The notes beneath the pieces are model-generated. The model was given only the letters and a program-made list of their open reading frames with translations. It searched no databases and had not been told where the DNA came from. The translations under genes were made by a program, and so were the position numbers. This document shows, piece by piece, positions 17,902 to 26,340 of a DNA stretch of 40,500 nt (position 1 is its first letter; every line of letters starts with the position of its first letter). This DNA is from Streptomyces colonosanans. GTDB lineage: Bacteria > Actinomycetota > Actinomycetes > Streptomycetales > Streptomycetaceae. The stretch covers positions 1-40,500 of the forward strand of contig NZ_MLYP01000016.1 in assembly GCF_001866645.1 (NCBI RefSeq), written 5' to 3'.

Positions 17902-19107
17902 ATGCGCTTCCGCCACCCCGACGGCTCCACCGTCCACCTCGCCTACTGCACCAACGTCCACCCCGCCGAAACCCTCGACGGCGTCCTCGCCCAGCTCCGC
18001 GACCACTGTGAGCCCGTCCGCCGCCGTCTGGGCCGGGACCGCTTGGGCATCGGCCTCTGGCTCGCCCGGGATGCCGCCCGCACGCTCGACTCCGACCCGT
18101 CCGCCCTGCGCGGTCTGCGCGGCGAACTCGACCGGCGTGGCCTCGAAGTCGTCACCCTCAACGGCTTCCCGTACGAGGGCTTCGGCGCCGAAGAGGTCAA
18201 GTATCGTGTGTACAGGCCGGACTGGGCCGATCCCGAACGCCTCGACCACACCACCGCCCTCGCCCGCGTCCTCACCGGCCTCCTCCCGGACGACGTCACC
18301 GAGGGCAGCATCTCCACTCTGCCCCTGGCCTGGCGCACGGCGTACGACGACGCACGCGCCGAGACGGCCCGCACCGCCCTGCGGACGCTGGCCGAACGGC
18401 TTGACTCACTCGAGGATCTGACCGGCCGCTCCATCCGTGTCGGCCTGGAACCCGAACCCGGATGCACCGTCGAGACCACGCAGGACGCCATCGCCCCGCT
18501 GACCGCGATCGCCCACGAACGCATAGGCATCTGCGTCGACACCTGCCACCTCGCCACCTCCTTCGAGGACCCGCACACCGCCCTCGACGCCCTCGCCGAG
18601 GCCCGCGTCCCCGTCGTCAAGTCCCAGCTGTCCGCGGCCCTGCACGCCGAAAACCCCCACTTGCCCGAGGTCCGCGACGCCCTCGCCGCCTTCGACGAGC
18701 CCCGCTTCCTGCACCAGACCCGGACCGCCCCCACTCTCAATTCCGTTCGAGCGGGAGGGACCCCCATCGCCGCCGGCCTGCGCGGCACCGACGACCTCGG
18801 GGAAGCCCTGGGCGCCGACGTGCTCCCCGACGCCGCGCCCTGGCGCGCCCACTTCCACGTCCCGTTGCACGCGGCCCCCGCCGCACCGCTCACCTCCACC
18901 CTCCCCGTTCTGAAGGCCGCGCTGACCCGCCTGGCCGGCGGCCCCCACCCGCTCACCCGCCACCTCGAGGTCGAGACGTACACCTGGCAGGCACTGCCGC
19001 CCGAGCTGCGCCCCCGCGACCGTGCCCGGCTCGCCGACGGCATCGCCGCCGAACTCGCCCTCGCCCGCGACCTGCTGACCGACCTCGGCCTGAAGGAGCT
19101 GCCATGA
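17902..19107 (+). CDS. eboE: EboE, TIM-barrel metabolite-traffic protein
   Basis: A 401-residue protein of the xylose-isomerase-like fold. The start, VHLAYCTNVHPAETLDGVLAQLR (about residues 11-33), is characteristic of EboE. Likely metal-binding stretches are VGLEPEPGC (about 180-188) and GICVDTCHL (about 210-218). One stretch (about 279-291, LNSVRAGGTPI) is encoded by DNA closely resembling a Streptomyces intergenic palindrome and looks like an in-frame insertion in a loop. The ATG is at 17902, 3 bp after eboB, and the end overlaps eboF by 4 bp. The family is linked to precursor export in cyanobacteria; the mechanism is unknown. Confidence 0.85.
   Translation: MRFRHPDGSTVHLAYCTNVHPAETLDGVLAQLRDHCEPVRRRLGRDRLGIGLWLARDAARTLDSDPSALRGLRGELDRRGLEVVTLNGFPYEGFGAEEVKYRVYRPDWADPERLDHTTALARVLTGLLPDDVTEGSISTLPLAWRTAYDDARAETARTALRTLAERLDSLEDLTGRSIRVGLEPEPGCTVETTQDAIAPLTAIAHERIGICVDTCHLATSFEDPHTALDALAEARVPVVKSQLSAALHAENPHLPEVRDALAAFDEPRFLHQTRTAPTLNSVRAGGTPIAAGLRGTDDLGEALGADVLPDAAPWRAHFHVPLHAAPAAPLTSTLPVLKAALTRLAGGPHPLTRHLEVETYTWQALPPELRPRDRARLADGIAAELALARDLLTDLGLKELP
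18738..18772. repeat. Intergenic-type palindromic repeat inside eboE
   Basis: CTCTCAATTCCGTTCGAGC followed by GGGAGGGACCCCCA closely resembles the repeat near 8708-8752 and other Streptomyces intergenic palindromes. Here it lies in frame within eboE and adds roughly 11-12 residues without a stop. Confidence 0.55.
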
Positions 19108-20525
19108 GCCGGCCAGGCGGACCGACACCGCTGCTCGTCCTGGACGTCGTCGGCCTCACGCCCCGGCTCCTGGACCACATGCCCCACCTCAAGTCCCTCG
19201 CCGGGTCCGGCTCCCACGCATCCCTCGGCACCGTCCTGCCTGCCGTCACCTGCGCTGCCCAGTCCACCTTCCTCACCGGGACCCTGCCGTCCGAGCACGG
19301 CATCGTCGGCAACGGCTGGTACTTCCGCGAACTCGGCGAGGTCCTGCTGTGGCGGCAGCACAACGGCCTCGTCGCCGGCGACAAGCTGTGGGACGCCGCC
19401 CGCCGCGCGCACCCCGGCTACACGGTCGCCAACATCTGCTGGTGGTACGCCATGGGCGCGGACACCGACATCACCGTCACCCCCCGCCCGGTCTACTACG
19501 CCGACGGCCGCAAGGAACCCGACTGCTACACCCGGCCGCCCACCCTGCACGACGAACTCACCGAGAAACTCGGCACGTTCCCCCTCTTCCACTTCTGGGG
19601 ACCCGGCGCCGACCTGGTCTCCAGCCGCTGGATCATCGACGCCACCCGCCACATCAACCGCACCCGCCACCCCGACCTGACACTCTGCTACCTCCCGCAC
19701 CTCGACTACGACCTGCAGCGCTACGGCCCCGACGACCCCCGCTCCCTGCAGGCGGCCACCGACCTCGACGCCGCCATGGCGCCCCTGCTGGACGACGCCC
19801 GCGCCGAGGGCCGTACCGTCGTCGCGCTGTCCGAGTACGGCATCACCCGCGCCGACCGTCCGATCGACATCAACCGCGCCCTGCGCCGGGCGGGCCTGCT
19901 CGAGGTACACACCCAGGACGGCATGGAGTACCTCGACCCGATGACCTCCCGCGCCTTCGCCGTCGCCGACCACCAGATCGCCCACATCTACGTACGCCGC
20001 CCCGAGGACCTGGACGCCACCAGGGCCGCACTCGACGGCCTGCCCGGCATCGAACAGCTCCTCGACGACGAGGGCAAGAAGGCCCACCACCTCGACCATC
20101 CGCGCTCCGGTGAACTCGTCGCCGTCGCCGAGCCGGACGCGTGGTTCACGTACTACTACTGGCTCGACGACGACCGCGCGCCCGACTTCGCCCCGCTGGT
20201 CGAGATCCACCGAAAGCCCGGCTACGACCCGGTCGAGCTCTTCATGGACCCGCTCGACCCCTACGTCAAGGTCAAGGCGGCCACCGCCCTGGCTCGCAAG
20301 AAACTCGGTCTGCGCTACCGCATGGCGGTCGTCCCCCTCGACGCGTCCCCCATCCGAGGCAGCCACGGCCGCCTGCCCACGAGCGACGACGACGGTCCGC
20401 TCCTCATCTGCTCCACCCCCCGCGCCGTCGGCGACCGCCTCGCGGCCACCGATGTGAAGTCCCTCCTGCTCCGCCTCGCCGGTCTCGACGGAGCAGACCA
20501 CCAGCCCAGAGAGAGGCACCCGTGA
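19104..20525 (+). CDS. eboF: EboF, alkaline-phosphatase-superfamily phosphodiesterase/phosphatase
   Basis: A 473-residue protein of the nucleotide pyrophosphatase/phosphodiesterase branch of the alkaline phosphatase superfamily. LLVLDVVG (residues 10-17) gives the first metal Asp, LPAVTCAAQSTFLTG (about 44-58) the likely Thr nucleophile, YLPHLDYDLQRYG (about 195-207) the D/H metal pair, and ADHQIAH (about 289-295) the last His. The usual SDHG motif appears as SEYGI (about 243-247), a change that may be normal in EboF but should alter metal binding. It starts in a 4-base overlap with eboE and overlaps the next gene by 4 bp. No signal peptide was seen, so it is probably cytosolic. It may remove a phosphate or nucleotide from the cyclitol or lipid product. 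Confidence 0.86.
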   Translation: MSRPGGPTPLLVLDVVGLTPRLLDHMPHLKSLAGSGSHASLGTVLPAVTCAAQSTFLTGTLPSEHGIVGNGWYFRELGEVLLWRQHNGLVAGDKLWDAARRAHPGYTVANICWWYAMGADTDITVTPRPVYYADGRKEPDCYTRPPTLHDELTEKLGTFPLFHFWGPGADLVSSRWIIDATRHINRTRHPDLTLCYLPHLDYDLQRYGPDDPRSLQAATDLDAAMAPLLDDARAEGRTVVALSEYGITRADRPIDINRALRRAGLLEVHTQDGMEYLDPMTSRAFAVADHQIAHIYVRRPEDLDATRAALDGLPGIEQLLDDEGKKAHHLDHPRSGELVAVAEPDAWFTYYYWLDDDRAPDFAPLVEIHRKPGYDPVELFMDPLDPYVKVKAATALARKKLGLRYRMAVVPLDASPIRGSHGRLPTSDDDGPLLICSTPRAVGDRLAATDVKSLLLRLAGLDGADHQPRERHP

Positions 20526-21682
20526 ACGACATCCACGCAACCGACCAGGGCACCGACGACCAGTTGCGCCGCAGCCTCGGTATCGGCCGCCGCAGCTTTT
20601 TGAGCACCTGCACCGCCGTGGCGGCCGGGGCGATCGCCGCTCCCGTCTTCGGCGCGGCCCCCGTGCAGGCGGCGACCGCCACCGAGTCGAACGGTGAGGC
20701 CAAGGGCCATCTGCTCGTTCCCGAGGACAAGCGTGGCATCATCCTCTACACGGTCCGCGACGCCACCGGCCGCGACCCGCTCTCGACCAACCTGCCCTCC
20801 GGCTTCCGCGCCGTCTTCGAGCAGCTGGCCCGCTTCGGCTACCGGCAGGTGGAGTTCGCCGGTTACGGCCAGCACCGCAACGCCCCCGGCGGCGCCAACC
20901 TGGAGACTCTCGAGGGCGCCCGGCTGATGCGCGGCTGGCTGGACGAGTACGGGCTGCGCGCGCAGGGCAACCACGGCTTCATTCCCGGTTCCTGGCCCCT
21001 GACCACCGCCGACCTGGACACCTTCAAGCAGCACCTGGAGATCGCCAACATCCTCGGCATGGACCACATGGGCACGGGTGGCGACCCCACCAACAGCTCC
21101 TACAAGGCCGACTGGGACGTGGCGGCGGACAAGTGGCACGCCCTCGGTGAGATCGCCCGTAGCGCCGGGATCAAGCTCTACACCCACAACCACGACGCGG
21201 CGTACGGCTTCCTGCTCGACGGCGGCCCGCTCGACGCCCAGGGCCGCCCGACCCGCAGCTCCGGCATCCGCAAGCTGGAGTACTTCCTGTCCATCACCGA
21301 CCCCAAGCTGATCTGGCTGGAGATGGACATCTACTGGGCGCACGTGGCCCAGTACAAGTTCCGCACCCACACCGACCACGACGGGGCCACCCGGGAGAAC
21401 ATCTTCGACCCGGCCGGCCTGGTCGCCGGCCACAACAAGCGCTACCCGCTGTTCCACGCCAAGGACGGCGTCATCAACGCCACCAACGGACAGGGCTACG
21501 ACATGGTCCCGTTCGGCACCGGCGTCATCGACTACACGACGTTCTTCTCCCGCGTCGGCCACCCTCACTACCACAACCCGATGGTGGAGCAGGACAACGC
21601 GCCGAGCTCCACCAACCTGGCGCAGTCCATGGAACACGCGCGGATCGGCTACCAGAACATGGCCGCCCTGCGCCGCAAGTAG
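20522..21682 (+). CDS. Tat-exported TIM-barrel isomerase/lyase
   Basis: A 386-residue xylose-isomerase-like TIM barrel with a twin-arginine signal: GIGRRSFLSTC near residues 21-31, a hydrophobic stretch, then cleavage near PVQAATA. Candidate metal residues are E in QVEFAGYG, H in YTHNHDAA, E and D in EMDIYWAH, and H in FHAKDG. The GTG start overlaps the eboF stop (GTGA), and the frame fits. Secretion of a sugar isomerase-like enzyme is unusual for isomerases but matches secreted 3-keto-glycoside lyase relatives. It is the last gene of the operon, and a strong terminator follows 27 bp later. Confidence 0.88.
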   Translation: MNDIHATDQGTDDQLRRSLGIGRRSFLSTCTAVAAGAIAAPVFGAAPVQAATATESNGEAKGHLLVPEDKRGIILYTVRDATGRDPLSTNLPSGFRAVFEQLARFGYRQVEFAGYGQHRNAPGGANLETLEGARLMRGWLDEYGLRAQGNHGFIPGSWPLTTADLDTFKQHLEIANILGMDHMGTGGDPTNSSYKADWDVAADKWHALGEIARSAGIKLYTHNHDAAYGFLLDGGPLDAQGRPTRSSGIRKLEYFLSITDPKLIWLEMDIYWAHVAQYKFRTHTDHDGATRENIFDPAGLVAGHNKRYPLFHAKDGVINATNGQGYDMVPFGTGVIDYTTFFSRVGHPHYHNPMVEQDNAPSSTNLAQSMEHARIGYQNMAALRRK

Positions 21683-21709
21683 CGAACCGACGCCGGGCGT
21701 ACACGAAGC

Positions 21710-21756
21710 GGCGCGAGGAGGCTCTCCCCGGATATGGGGGAGAGCCTCCTCGCGCC
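21710..21756. terminator. Strong stem-loop ending the ebo-type operon
   Basis: A near-perfect 20-bp stem starting GGCGCGAGGAGG with a short GGATAT-type loop and no T-tract. It lies between convergent genes and can act in both directions. Confidence 0.85.
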
Positions 21757-21779
21757 GTCGTAGGACGTCAGGTCGCGGG

Positions 21780-21805
21780 CCGGGTCCGCGCGTCCGCGGA
21801 CCCGG
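21780..21805. terminator. Second stem-loop in the convergent gap
   Basis: An 11-bp perfect stem (CCGGGTCCGCG / CGCGGACCCGG) with a 4-base loop. It is probably an additional bidirectional terminator. Confidence 0.6.
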
Positions 21806-21901
21806 ACTCGTCGCTACTTCTGTGGGGGCGCCGGTCGCCATGCCCGGCGCCGGCACCGACCGCCGTTCTCCCCCTCGACGTGGGTGCGGAGATACGGAAG
21901 A

Positions 21902-21933
21902 GCCGGGCCCGGGGCTATTGCTCCGGGCCCGGC
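21902..21933 (-). terminator. Stem-loop after the 1346-residue secreted gene
   Basis: An 11-bp perfect stem (GCCGGGCCCGG / CCGGGCCCGGC) with a 10-base loop, just past the stop codon of the minus-strand gene. Confidence 0.7.
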
Positions 21934-21950
21934 ATCGGCCGCTCTGCGAA

Positions 21951-24900
21951 CTACAGGTTCCGCACCCGGATGTTGCGGAACTCGATCAGGTCGTTGTTGC
22001 TGTGGTTCTGCAACCCGATGTACCCCTTGAGGAACTGGCGCAGGTCCGTGGGCGGGTCACCGGCCCGGGACGACGACTTGCCGGGCGTGTTGTCGAACTC
22101 GTTGATCACCACGCCGTTGCGGATGATCGTGTAGTGCTGCCCGACCGCGCGGATCTCGTAGTCGTTCCACCGTCCCTTGGGGGTCACCCCCGCCTTGTCC
22201 AGGCTCAGTGGCTTGAAGTTGTACACCGAGCCGGTCTTCTGGACCTCGCCCGTGGCCCCGTCGTAGATCTGGATCTCCTGGCCGCAGTAGATCGCGACCC
22301 ACTCGGGGGCGGTGCGAGCCGAGCCGACGGTCCCGCAACTGCCGGGCGGGCGGTCGGCCAACGGCGTCCGCGGGTCCGGGAACCGGATGAAGACCCCGCT
22401 GTTGGCGTTGCCGGGATCCGGAGCCATGTCCCGGAACTGGAGCCTGACCGAGAAGTCTCCGAGCTCCTGCTTGGGGTACCAGAGCATGCCCATGCCGCCG
22501 GAGCTGCGTATGGTGCCGTCGGGCTGGAGTGAGAACTTCCCGGCGCCTGCCTGCCGCCAGTCGGCCAGGCTCGCCGCGGTCCCGTCGAAGACGGGCTTGT
22601 ATCCGGCGACCTTGCCGATCTCGCTCTGAGCCGCCGCTCTACTGATCGCCGACGACTCGCGGTTGTCGAGGACGCCCTCCTTGCGGAGGTCATTGACCAC
22701 GGAGTTGACGTGGCTGACGAACTCCCCGTGGTTCGGCCAGGAGGCCTCGTCGTCGATCAGGTCGTTGACCGTGCAGCCGCCGCTGGCGCGGTGGTTGGTC
22801 ACGCCGGTGTCGGTGTCGAGCAGCTTGACGGTCGGCCGGGCGTCGGGGGCCGGGCAGCCGGCCTTGGCGTCGAACGTCGCGGTGGACTTCTCACCGTCGG
22901 CGTAGGTGACCGTCAGCTTCGCGTGGTATGTGCCGTAGTCGGCGTAAGTGTGCGTCGGGTTGGCCTCGTGCGACGGCTTGCTGCCGTCACCGAAGTCCCA
23001 CTCCCAGTCCACACCGCCGGCCTTGGCGCTGGAGAACGCCACCGTCCTGGGCTTGCTCTGGTTGATCACGCGCGCCCCGGCGTCCTGCGGCTTCGGGGTG
23101 GCCGGGCCACCCTGGTAGGTGATGCGGATGAGCTTCTGGTTGGAGTGCAGACTGAAGAAGCCGCCCGCGTAGTCGAGCATGTACAGCGCACCGTCGGGGC
23201 CGAACTTGGCGTCCATCCAGCTCTGCAGCTGGGTGCCGCCGCTGCCGGGCGCGATGATGCTGCGCAGGTCCTCGCCGAAGGCCGGCGCGCCCTGGTCCTT
23301 GACGTGGTCCGGGTCGAGGGTCACCGCAACCCGGTTGTTGGCGTTGGACTCGTCACCGATGAACCACTTGTCCTCCCAGTAAGCCGGCCAGGCCACGCCG
23401 CTCTTGGTGTCCACCTGGGAGCGGTGGTAGGTCGGACCGGACATGATGGCCTGGCCGCCGCCCTTGAGGTACGGCTGGGTGTAGGTGGCCTCGCTGTCGA
23501 CGTAGCTCGGGACACCGCTGCCGTCGGAGCGCTTGGGGAAGACCGGGCCGCCGCCTTGGGGCGAGTACCAGATCATGTTGTCGCGGGCCGGCGGGATGTC
23601 CACCAGGCCGGTGTTGCGCGGCGACTCGTTCTTGAGGTGGTCGCAGTCGTACCAGCCGGTGAGGACACTGGCGTCGGTGTTGCTGCGGTCACGGTACGGC
23701 TGTCGGTTGCCCATGCAGTACGGCCAGCCCTGGTTGCCCGCGGAGGTGATGACCGTGGCCGTTTCATACTTGGCCGGGCCCAGTTCGGGGTTCGACGCTC
23801 CCGCGTCCGGCCCGACCCAGCCGGCGTTCAGCCAGTTGTGCACGGGGTCCACGGAGAGCCGTGCGATGTTGCGGACACCCATCACATAGATCTCCGGGCG
23901 GGTCTTGGCCGTTCCCGGCGGGAAGAGGTTGCCCTTGGGGATGGTGTAGGTGCCGTCGGACTCGGGGTGAATGCGGATGATCTTGCCGTTGAGGTCGTTG
24001 GTGTTGCCGGAGGTGCGGCGGGCGTCCTGGAAGGAGGTGCCCTTGTAGTCCTGGGTCCAGTTGTTCCCGGAGTAGCCGCTGGAGCCGCCGGAGGAGTTGC
24101 TGTCACCGGAGCCGATGTAGAGGTTGCCGTCCTTGTCGAAGGACATTCCGCCACCGGCGTGGCAGCAGCTGTGGATCTGCGTGTCCCAGTGGAGCAGGTC
24201 CTTGCGGGTGCCCTGGTCGATGGACTCGGTCGCGAAGTCGTAGGTCAGCCGGGAGACCGTCCGCTGGCCGATCCGCTTGTCGCGGTCGATCGACTCGTGC
24301 GGCATCCAATAGACGTAGATCCACCCGTTCTTCTCGAACTTCGGGTCGAGGGTGATGCCGACGAGGCCTTCCTCGTTCTTGACCAGTTCGTCACCGCTGC
24401 CCCGGTTGCCCATCACGTCGAGGGTGGTGAGCAGCTTGACCTTCTTGGTCTTGGGGTCCCACTGGTGGATGGTGCCGCAGCCCAGGCCGACCTTGGGGTC
24501 GTTCCAGTTGACGATCGGGCCGGACGGACAGGCGGCCTTGCCGATGTAGAAGGCCTTGCCGTCGGGAGCCATGGTGAGACCGTGCGGCTCCCCGATCTGG
24601 TCCAGCTGCCCGGCCTTGTTCTGGTCGGTCAGCCGCTCGGTCTTGTAGTTGGCGGCGATGGTCGCCTGACAGTCGCCGCGGACCATGCCGGTGGTCCACT
24701 GGATGGCGCCGAGGAGGTGGCTCTGGAACTTCGTGTCGGTGGTGTAGCTCTCCTCGGTGCGGCCCATGCCGGTGTAGAAGGACCGGCCGCCGTCATAGTC
24801 CCGGCACCACGAGATCGGGTGGAACGGGCCGTTGGCGCTGAGTCCCGGCTTGTACTTCCACTCCTCGACCTGGGCGATGGTGTGGACCTTGCCGACCGGG

Positions 24901-25991
24901 TTGGGGTCCCAGTTCATCCACTGGTCAGAGCGGGTCCAGGTGAGCGGCAGGTTCTTGTTGGCCGGATGTTGACGGTCCGTCACATCGACGACACCCTGCT
25001 GGACCTTGGAGTCCTGCGGAGGCGTCGGGTTGGCGCTGAAGAGCCGGAGTTCGGCCAGTTGAGTCAGCGGCTCACCGCTGTTCGCGGTGATCTCCAGCCG
25101 GTAGTGCTGGTAGGCCTGCTTGTTGGTGAACTGGAACTGCCTGGTCTGGAACCGCGACGAGAAGGTCTCGCCGGTCCGGGTGTCCAGGGTCGTCCAGTTC
25201 TGGCCGTCCTGCGAGCCCTGCAGCTTCCAGTCCTTCGGGTCCCGCCCCGGGTAGTCGTTGGCGGAGGTCAGCGCGTAGTTGACCACCGCGACCGGCTTGT
25301 CCAGCTTCATAGTGACCCAGCCGGTCGGCGCATGGGTCAACCACTTGGTGTCGTTCTTGCCGTCGAACAGCTTGTCCTTGGTCTCGTTCGGCGGGTTGTC
25401 CTCGTTGACCGCGTACTCGACGACCTTCTCGGGGTCGGGGAGGCCCAGGGCCGGGCGGGTGCCGATCAGGCCGGTGAACCAGGAGGAGTCGCCCTGGGCC
25501 CGAGCGGCGTCGTGGACGCCGACGAAGCCTCCGCCGTTGTTGATGTACGACTGGAACGCGGCCTCCTGCTCGGCGTTGAGCGTCACGCCGTCGGCCGACA
25601 GGAACACCACCCCTCGGTACTTGGCGAGGTTGGCGGTGGTGAAGGCGCCGGGGTCATCGGACTCGACGACCTTGAAGCCGTTCTTCTCGCCGAGGTTCTC
25701 GATCGCCGTCGTGGCGCGCTTGACCGGGTCGTCCTGCTTGGCGGCCGGTCCGTGGAAGACCAGGACGTTCACCTGTGCTTCAGTGTCGACGCCCTGGTCC
25801 TGGCTGCGTTCCGAGGTCGGCTGCGCGTGTGCCTGCACTGCCGGCATCGCGGACAGCCCCATGGCCAGCGCGGCGCTGGACAGCAGGACTACCGCGCGGC
25901 GCCAGGACCGCGCGTGCCGAGGGGTTCGCACCGGACTCGAAGGCGGCGCTCCGCTTCTTCGTGACGGGGCGAACCGGTCTCTCATGCCCAT
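21951..25991 (-). CDS. Secreted ThuA (split by discoidin) / propeller dehydrogenase / PKD / DUF1080 protein
   Basis: A 1346-residue secreted protein. The ATG at 25991 follows AAGGAG; the upstream open frame is discarded. The signal region is long (about 1-57, SWRRAVVLLSSAALAMG). In order: first half of a ThuA domain (about 74-185, VNVLVFHG, GGFVGVHDAA); an F5/8 type C (discoidin) domain (about 191-321, LFDGKNDTKW to LAELRLF); the second half of ThuA (about 329-441, HPISWCRDYDGGRSFYTGMG); a glucose/sorbosone-dehydrogenase propeller (about 450-960, HSCCHAGGGMSFDKDG); PKD (about 965-1043, WDFGDGS); a Cys-containing linker domain shared with the cupredoxin protein (about 1044-1130); and DUF1080 (about 1135-1346, NSGVFIRF, YIGLQNHS). 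It probably oxidises or cleaves extracellular glycosides. No copy of the 23-bp operator was found upstream. Confidence 0.92.
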   Translation of the reverse strand: MGMRDRFAPSRRSGAPPSSPVRTPRHARSWRRAVVLLSSAALAMGLSAMPAVQAHAQPTSERSQDQGVDTEAQVNVLVFHGPAAKQDDPVKRATTAIENLGEKNGFKVVESDDPGAFTTANLAKYRGVVFLSADGVTLNAEQEAAFQSYINNGGGFVGVHDAARAQGDSSWFTGLIGTRPALGLPDPEKVVEYAVNEDNPPNETKDKLFDGKNDTKWLTHAPTGWVTMKLDKPVAVVNYALTSANDYPGRDPKDWKLQGSQDGQNWTTLDTRTGETFSSRFQTRQFQFTNKQAYQHYRLEITANSGEPLTQLAELRLFSANPTPPQDSKVQQGVVDVTDRQHPANKNLPLTWTRSDQWMNWDPNPVGKVHTIAQVEEWKYKPGLSANGPFHPISWCRDYDGGRSFYTGMGRTEESYTTDTKFQSHLLGAIQWTTGMVRGDCQATIAANYKTERLTDQNKAGQLDQIGEPHGLTMAPDGKAFYIGKAACPSGPIVNWNDPKVGLGCGTIHQWDPKTKKVKLLTTLDVMGNRGSGDELVKNEEGLVGITLDPKFEKNGWIYVYWMPHESIDRDKRIGQRTVSRLTYDFATESIDQGTRKDLLHWDTQIHSCCHAGGGMSFDKDGNLYIGSGDSNSSGGSSGYSGNNWTQDYKGTSFQDARRTSGNTNDLNGKIIRIHPESDGTYTIPKGNLFPPGTAKTRPEIYVMGVRNIARLSVDPVHNWLNAGWVGPDAGASNPELGPAKYETATVITSAGNQGWPYCMGNRQPYRDRSNTDASVLTGWYDCDHLKNESPRNTGLVDIPPARDNMIWYSPQGGGPVFPKRSDGSGVPSYVDSEATYTQPYLKGGGQAIMSGPTYHRSQVDTKSGVAWPAYWEDKWFIGDESNANNRVAVTLDPDHVKDQGAPAFGEDLRSIIAPGSGGTQLQSWMDAKFGPDGALYMLDYAGGFFSLHSNQKLIRITYQGGPATPKPQDAGARVINQSKPRTVAFSSAKAGGVDWEWDFGDGSKPSHEANPTHTYADYGTYHAKLTVTYADGEKSTATFDAKAGCPAPDARPTVKLLDTDTGVTNHRASGGCTVNDLIDDEASWPNHGEFVSHVNSVVNDLRKEGVLDNRESSAISRAAAQSEIGKVAGYKPVFDGTAASLADWRQAGAGKFSLQPDGTIRSSGGMGMLWYPKQELGDFSVRLQFRDMAPDPGNANSGVFIRFPDPRTPLADRPPGSCGTVGSARTAPEWVAIYCGQEIQIYDGATGEVQKTGSVYNFKPLSLDKAGVTPKGRWNDYEIRAVGQHYTIIRNGVVINEFDNTPGKSSSRAGDPPTDLRQFLKGYIGLQNHSNNDLIEFRNIRVRNL

Positions 25992-26340
25992 GGTTGCTCC
26001 TTGACTCGATCCGACAACGGAAGAGTGATCAGGAAATGGAGCGAGGGCTGCCGCAGGCAGCCTTGCCCGACGTGCGCCCGGTGAGGCGGATTTCGGCGGG
26101 CGGTCACGATGCCCGGGAAGGACGGGGTGCCGGAGCAGGGAGGTCAGGTTCGCCTCAGGTCCTTGCGGGCGAGGACCGACCGGCGGCAGTTGGTACACGC
26201 CCGACAGGCCGGTGACGGGCGTGGCTTCGGGGGCGAAACCCGGGTCTGGACCCCGCCGCTGCTGCCCAGGGTCTTTCGTTTGGATCGGCTGGATCGGGGA
26301 GCGGTGCCAGGGCCCGCGAACCCGGCGTGATCCAAACGAG
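25992..26340. promoter_or_regulatory. Upstream region of the 1346-residue secreted gene
   Basis: No gene was recognised. The ribosome site AAGGAG lies just upstream of the start at 25991. An inverted repeat CGTTTGGATC (26277-26286) / GATCCAAACG (26329-26338) sits about 290-350 bp upstream and could be a regulatory site or the edge of the larger repeat that follows. No promoter hexamers were convincing. Confidence 0.4.

Noticed and set aside
17943..20540. Minus-strand open frame of 865 codons
   Set aside because: It is opposite eboE and eboF, which have clear family motifs and coupled starts.
22710..25964. Plus-strand open frame of 1084 codons
   Set aside because: It is antisense to the 1346-residue secreted protein, whose domains and start are clear; the frame has no recognisable domain or ribosome site.
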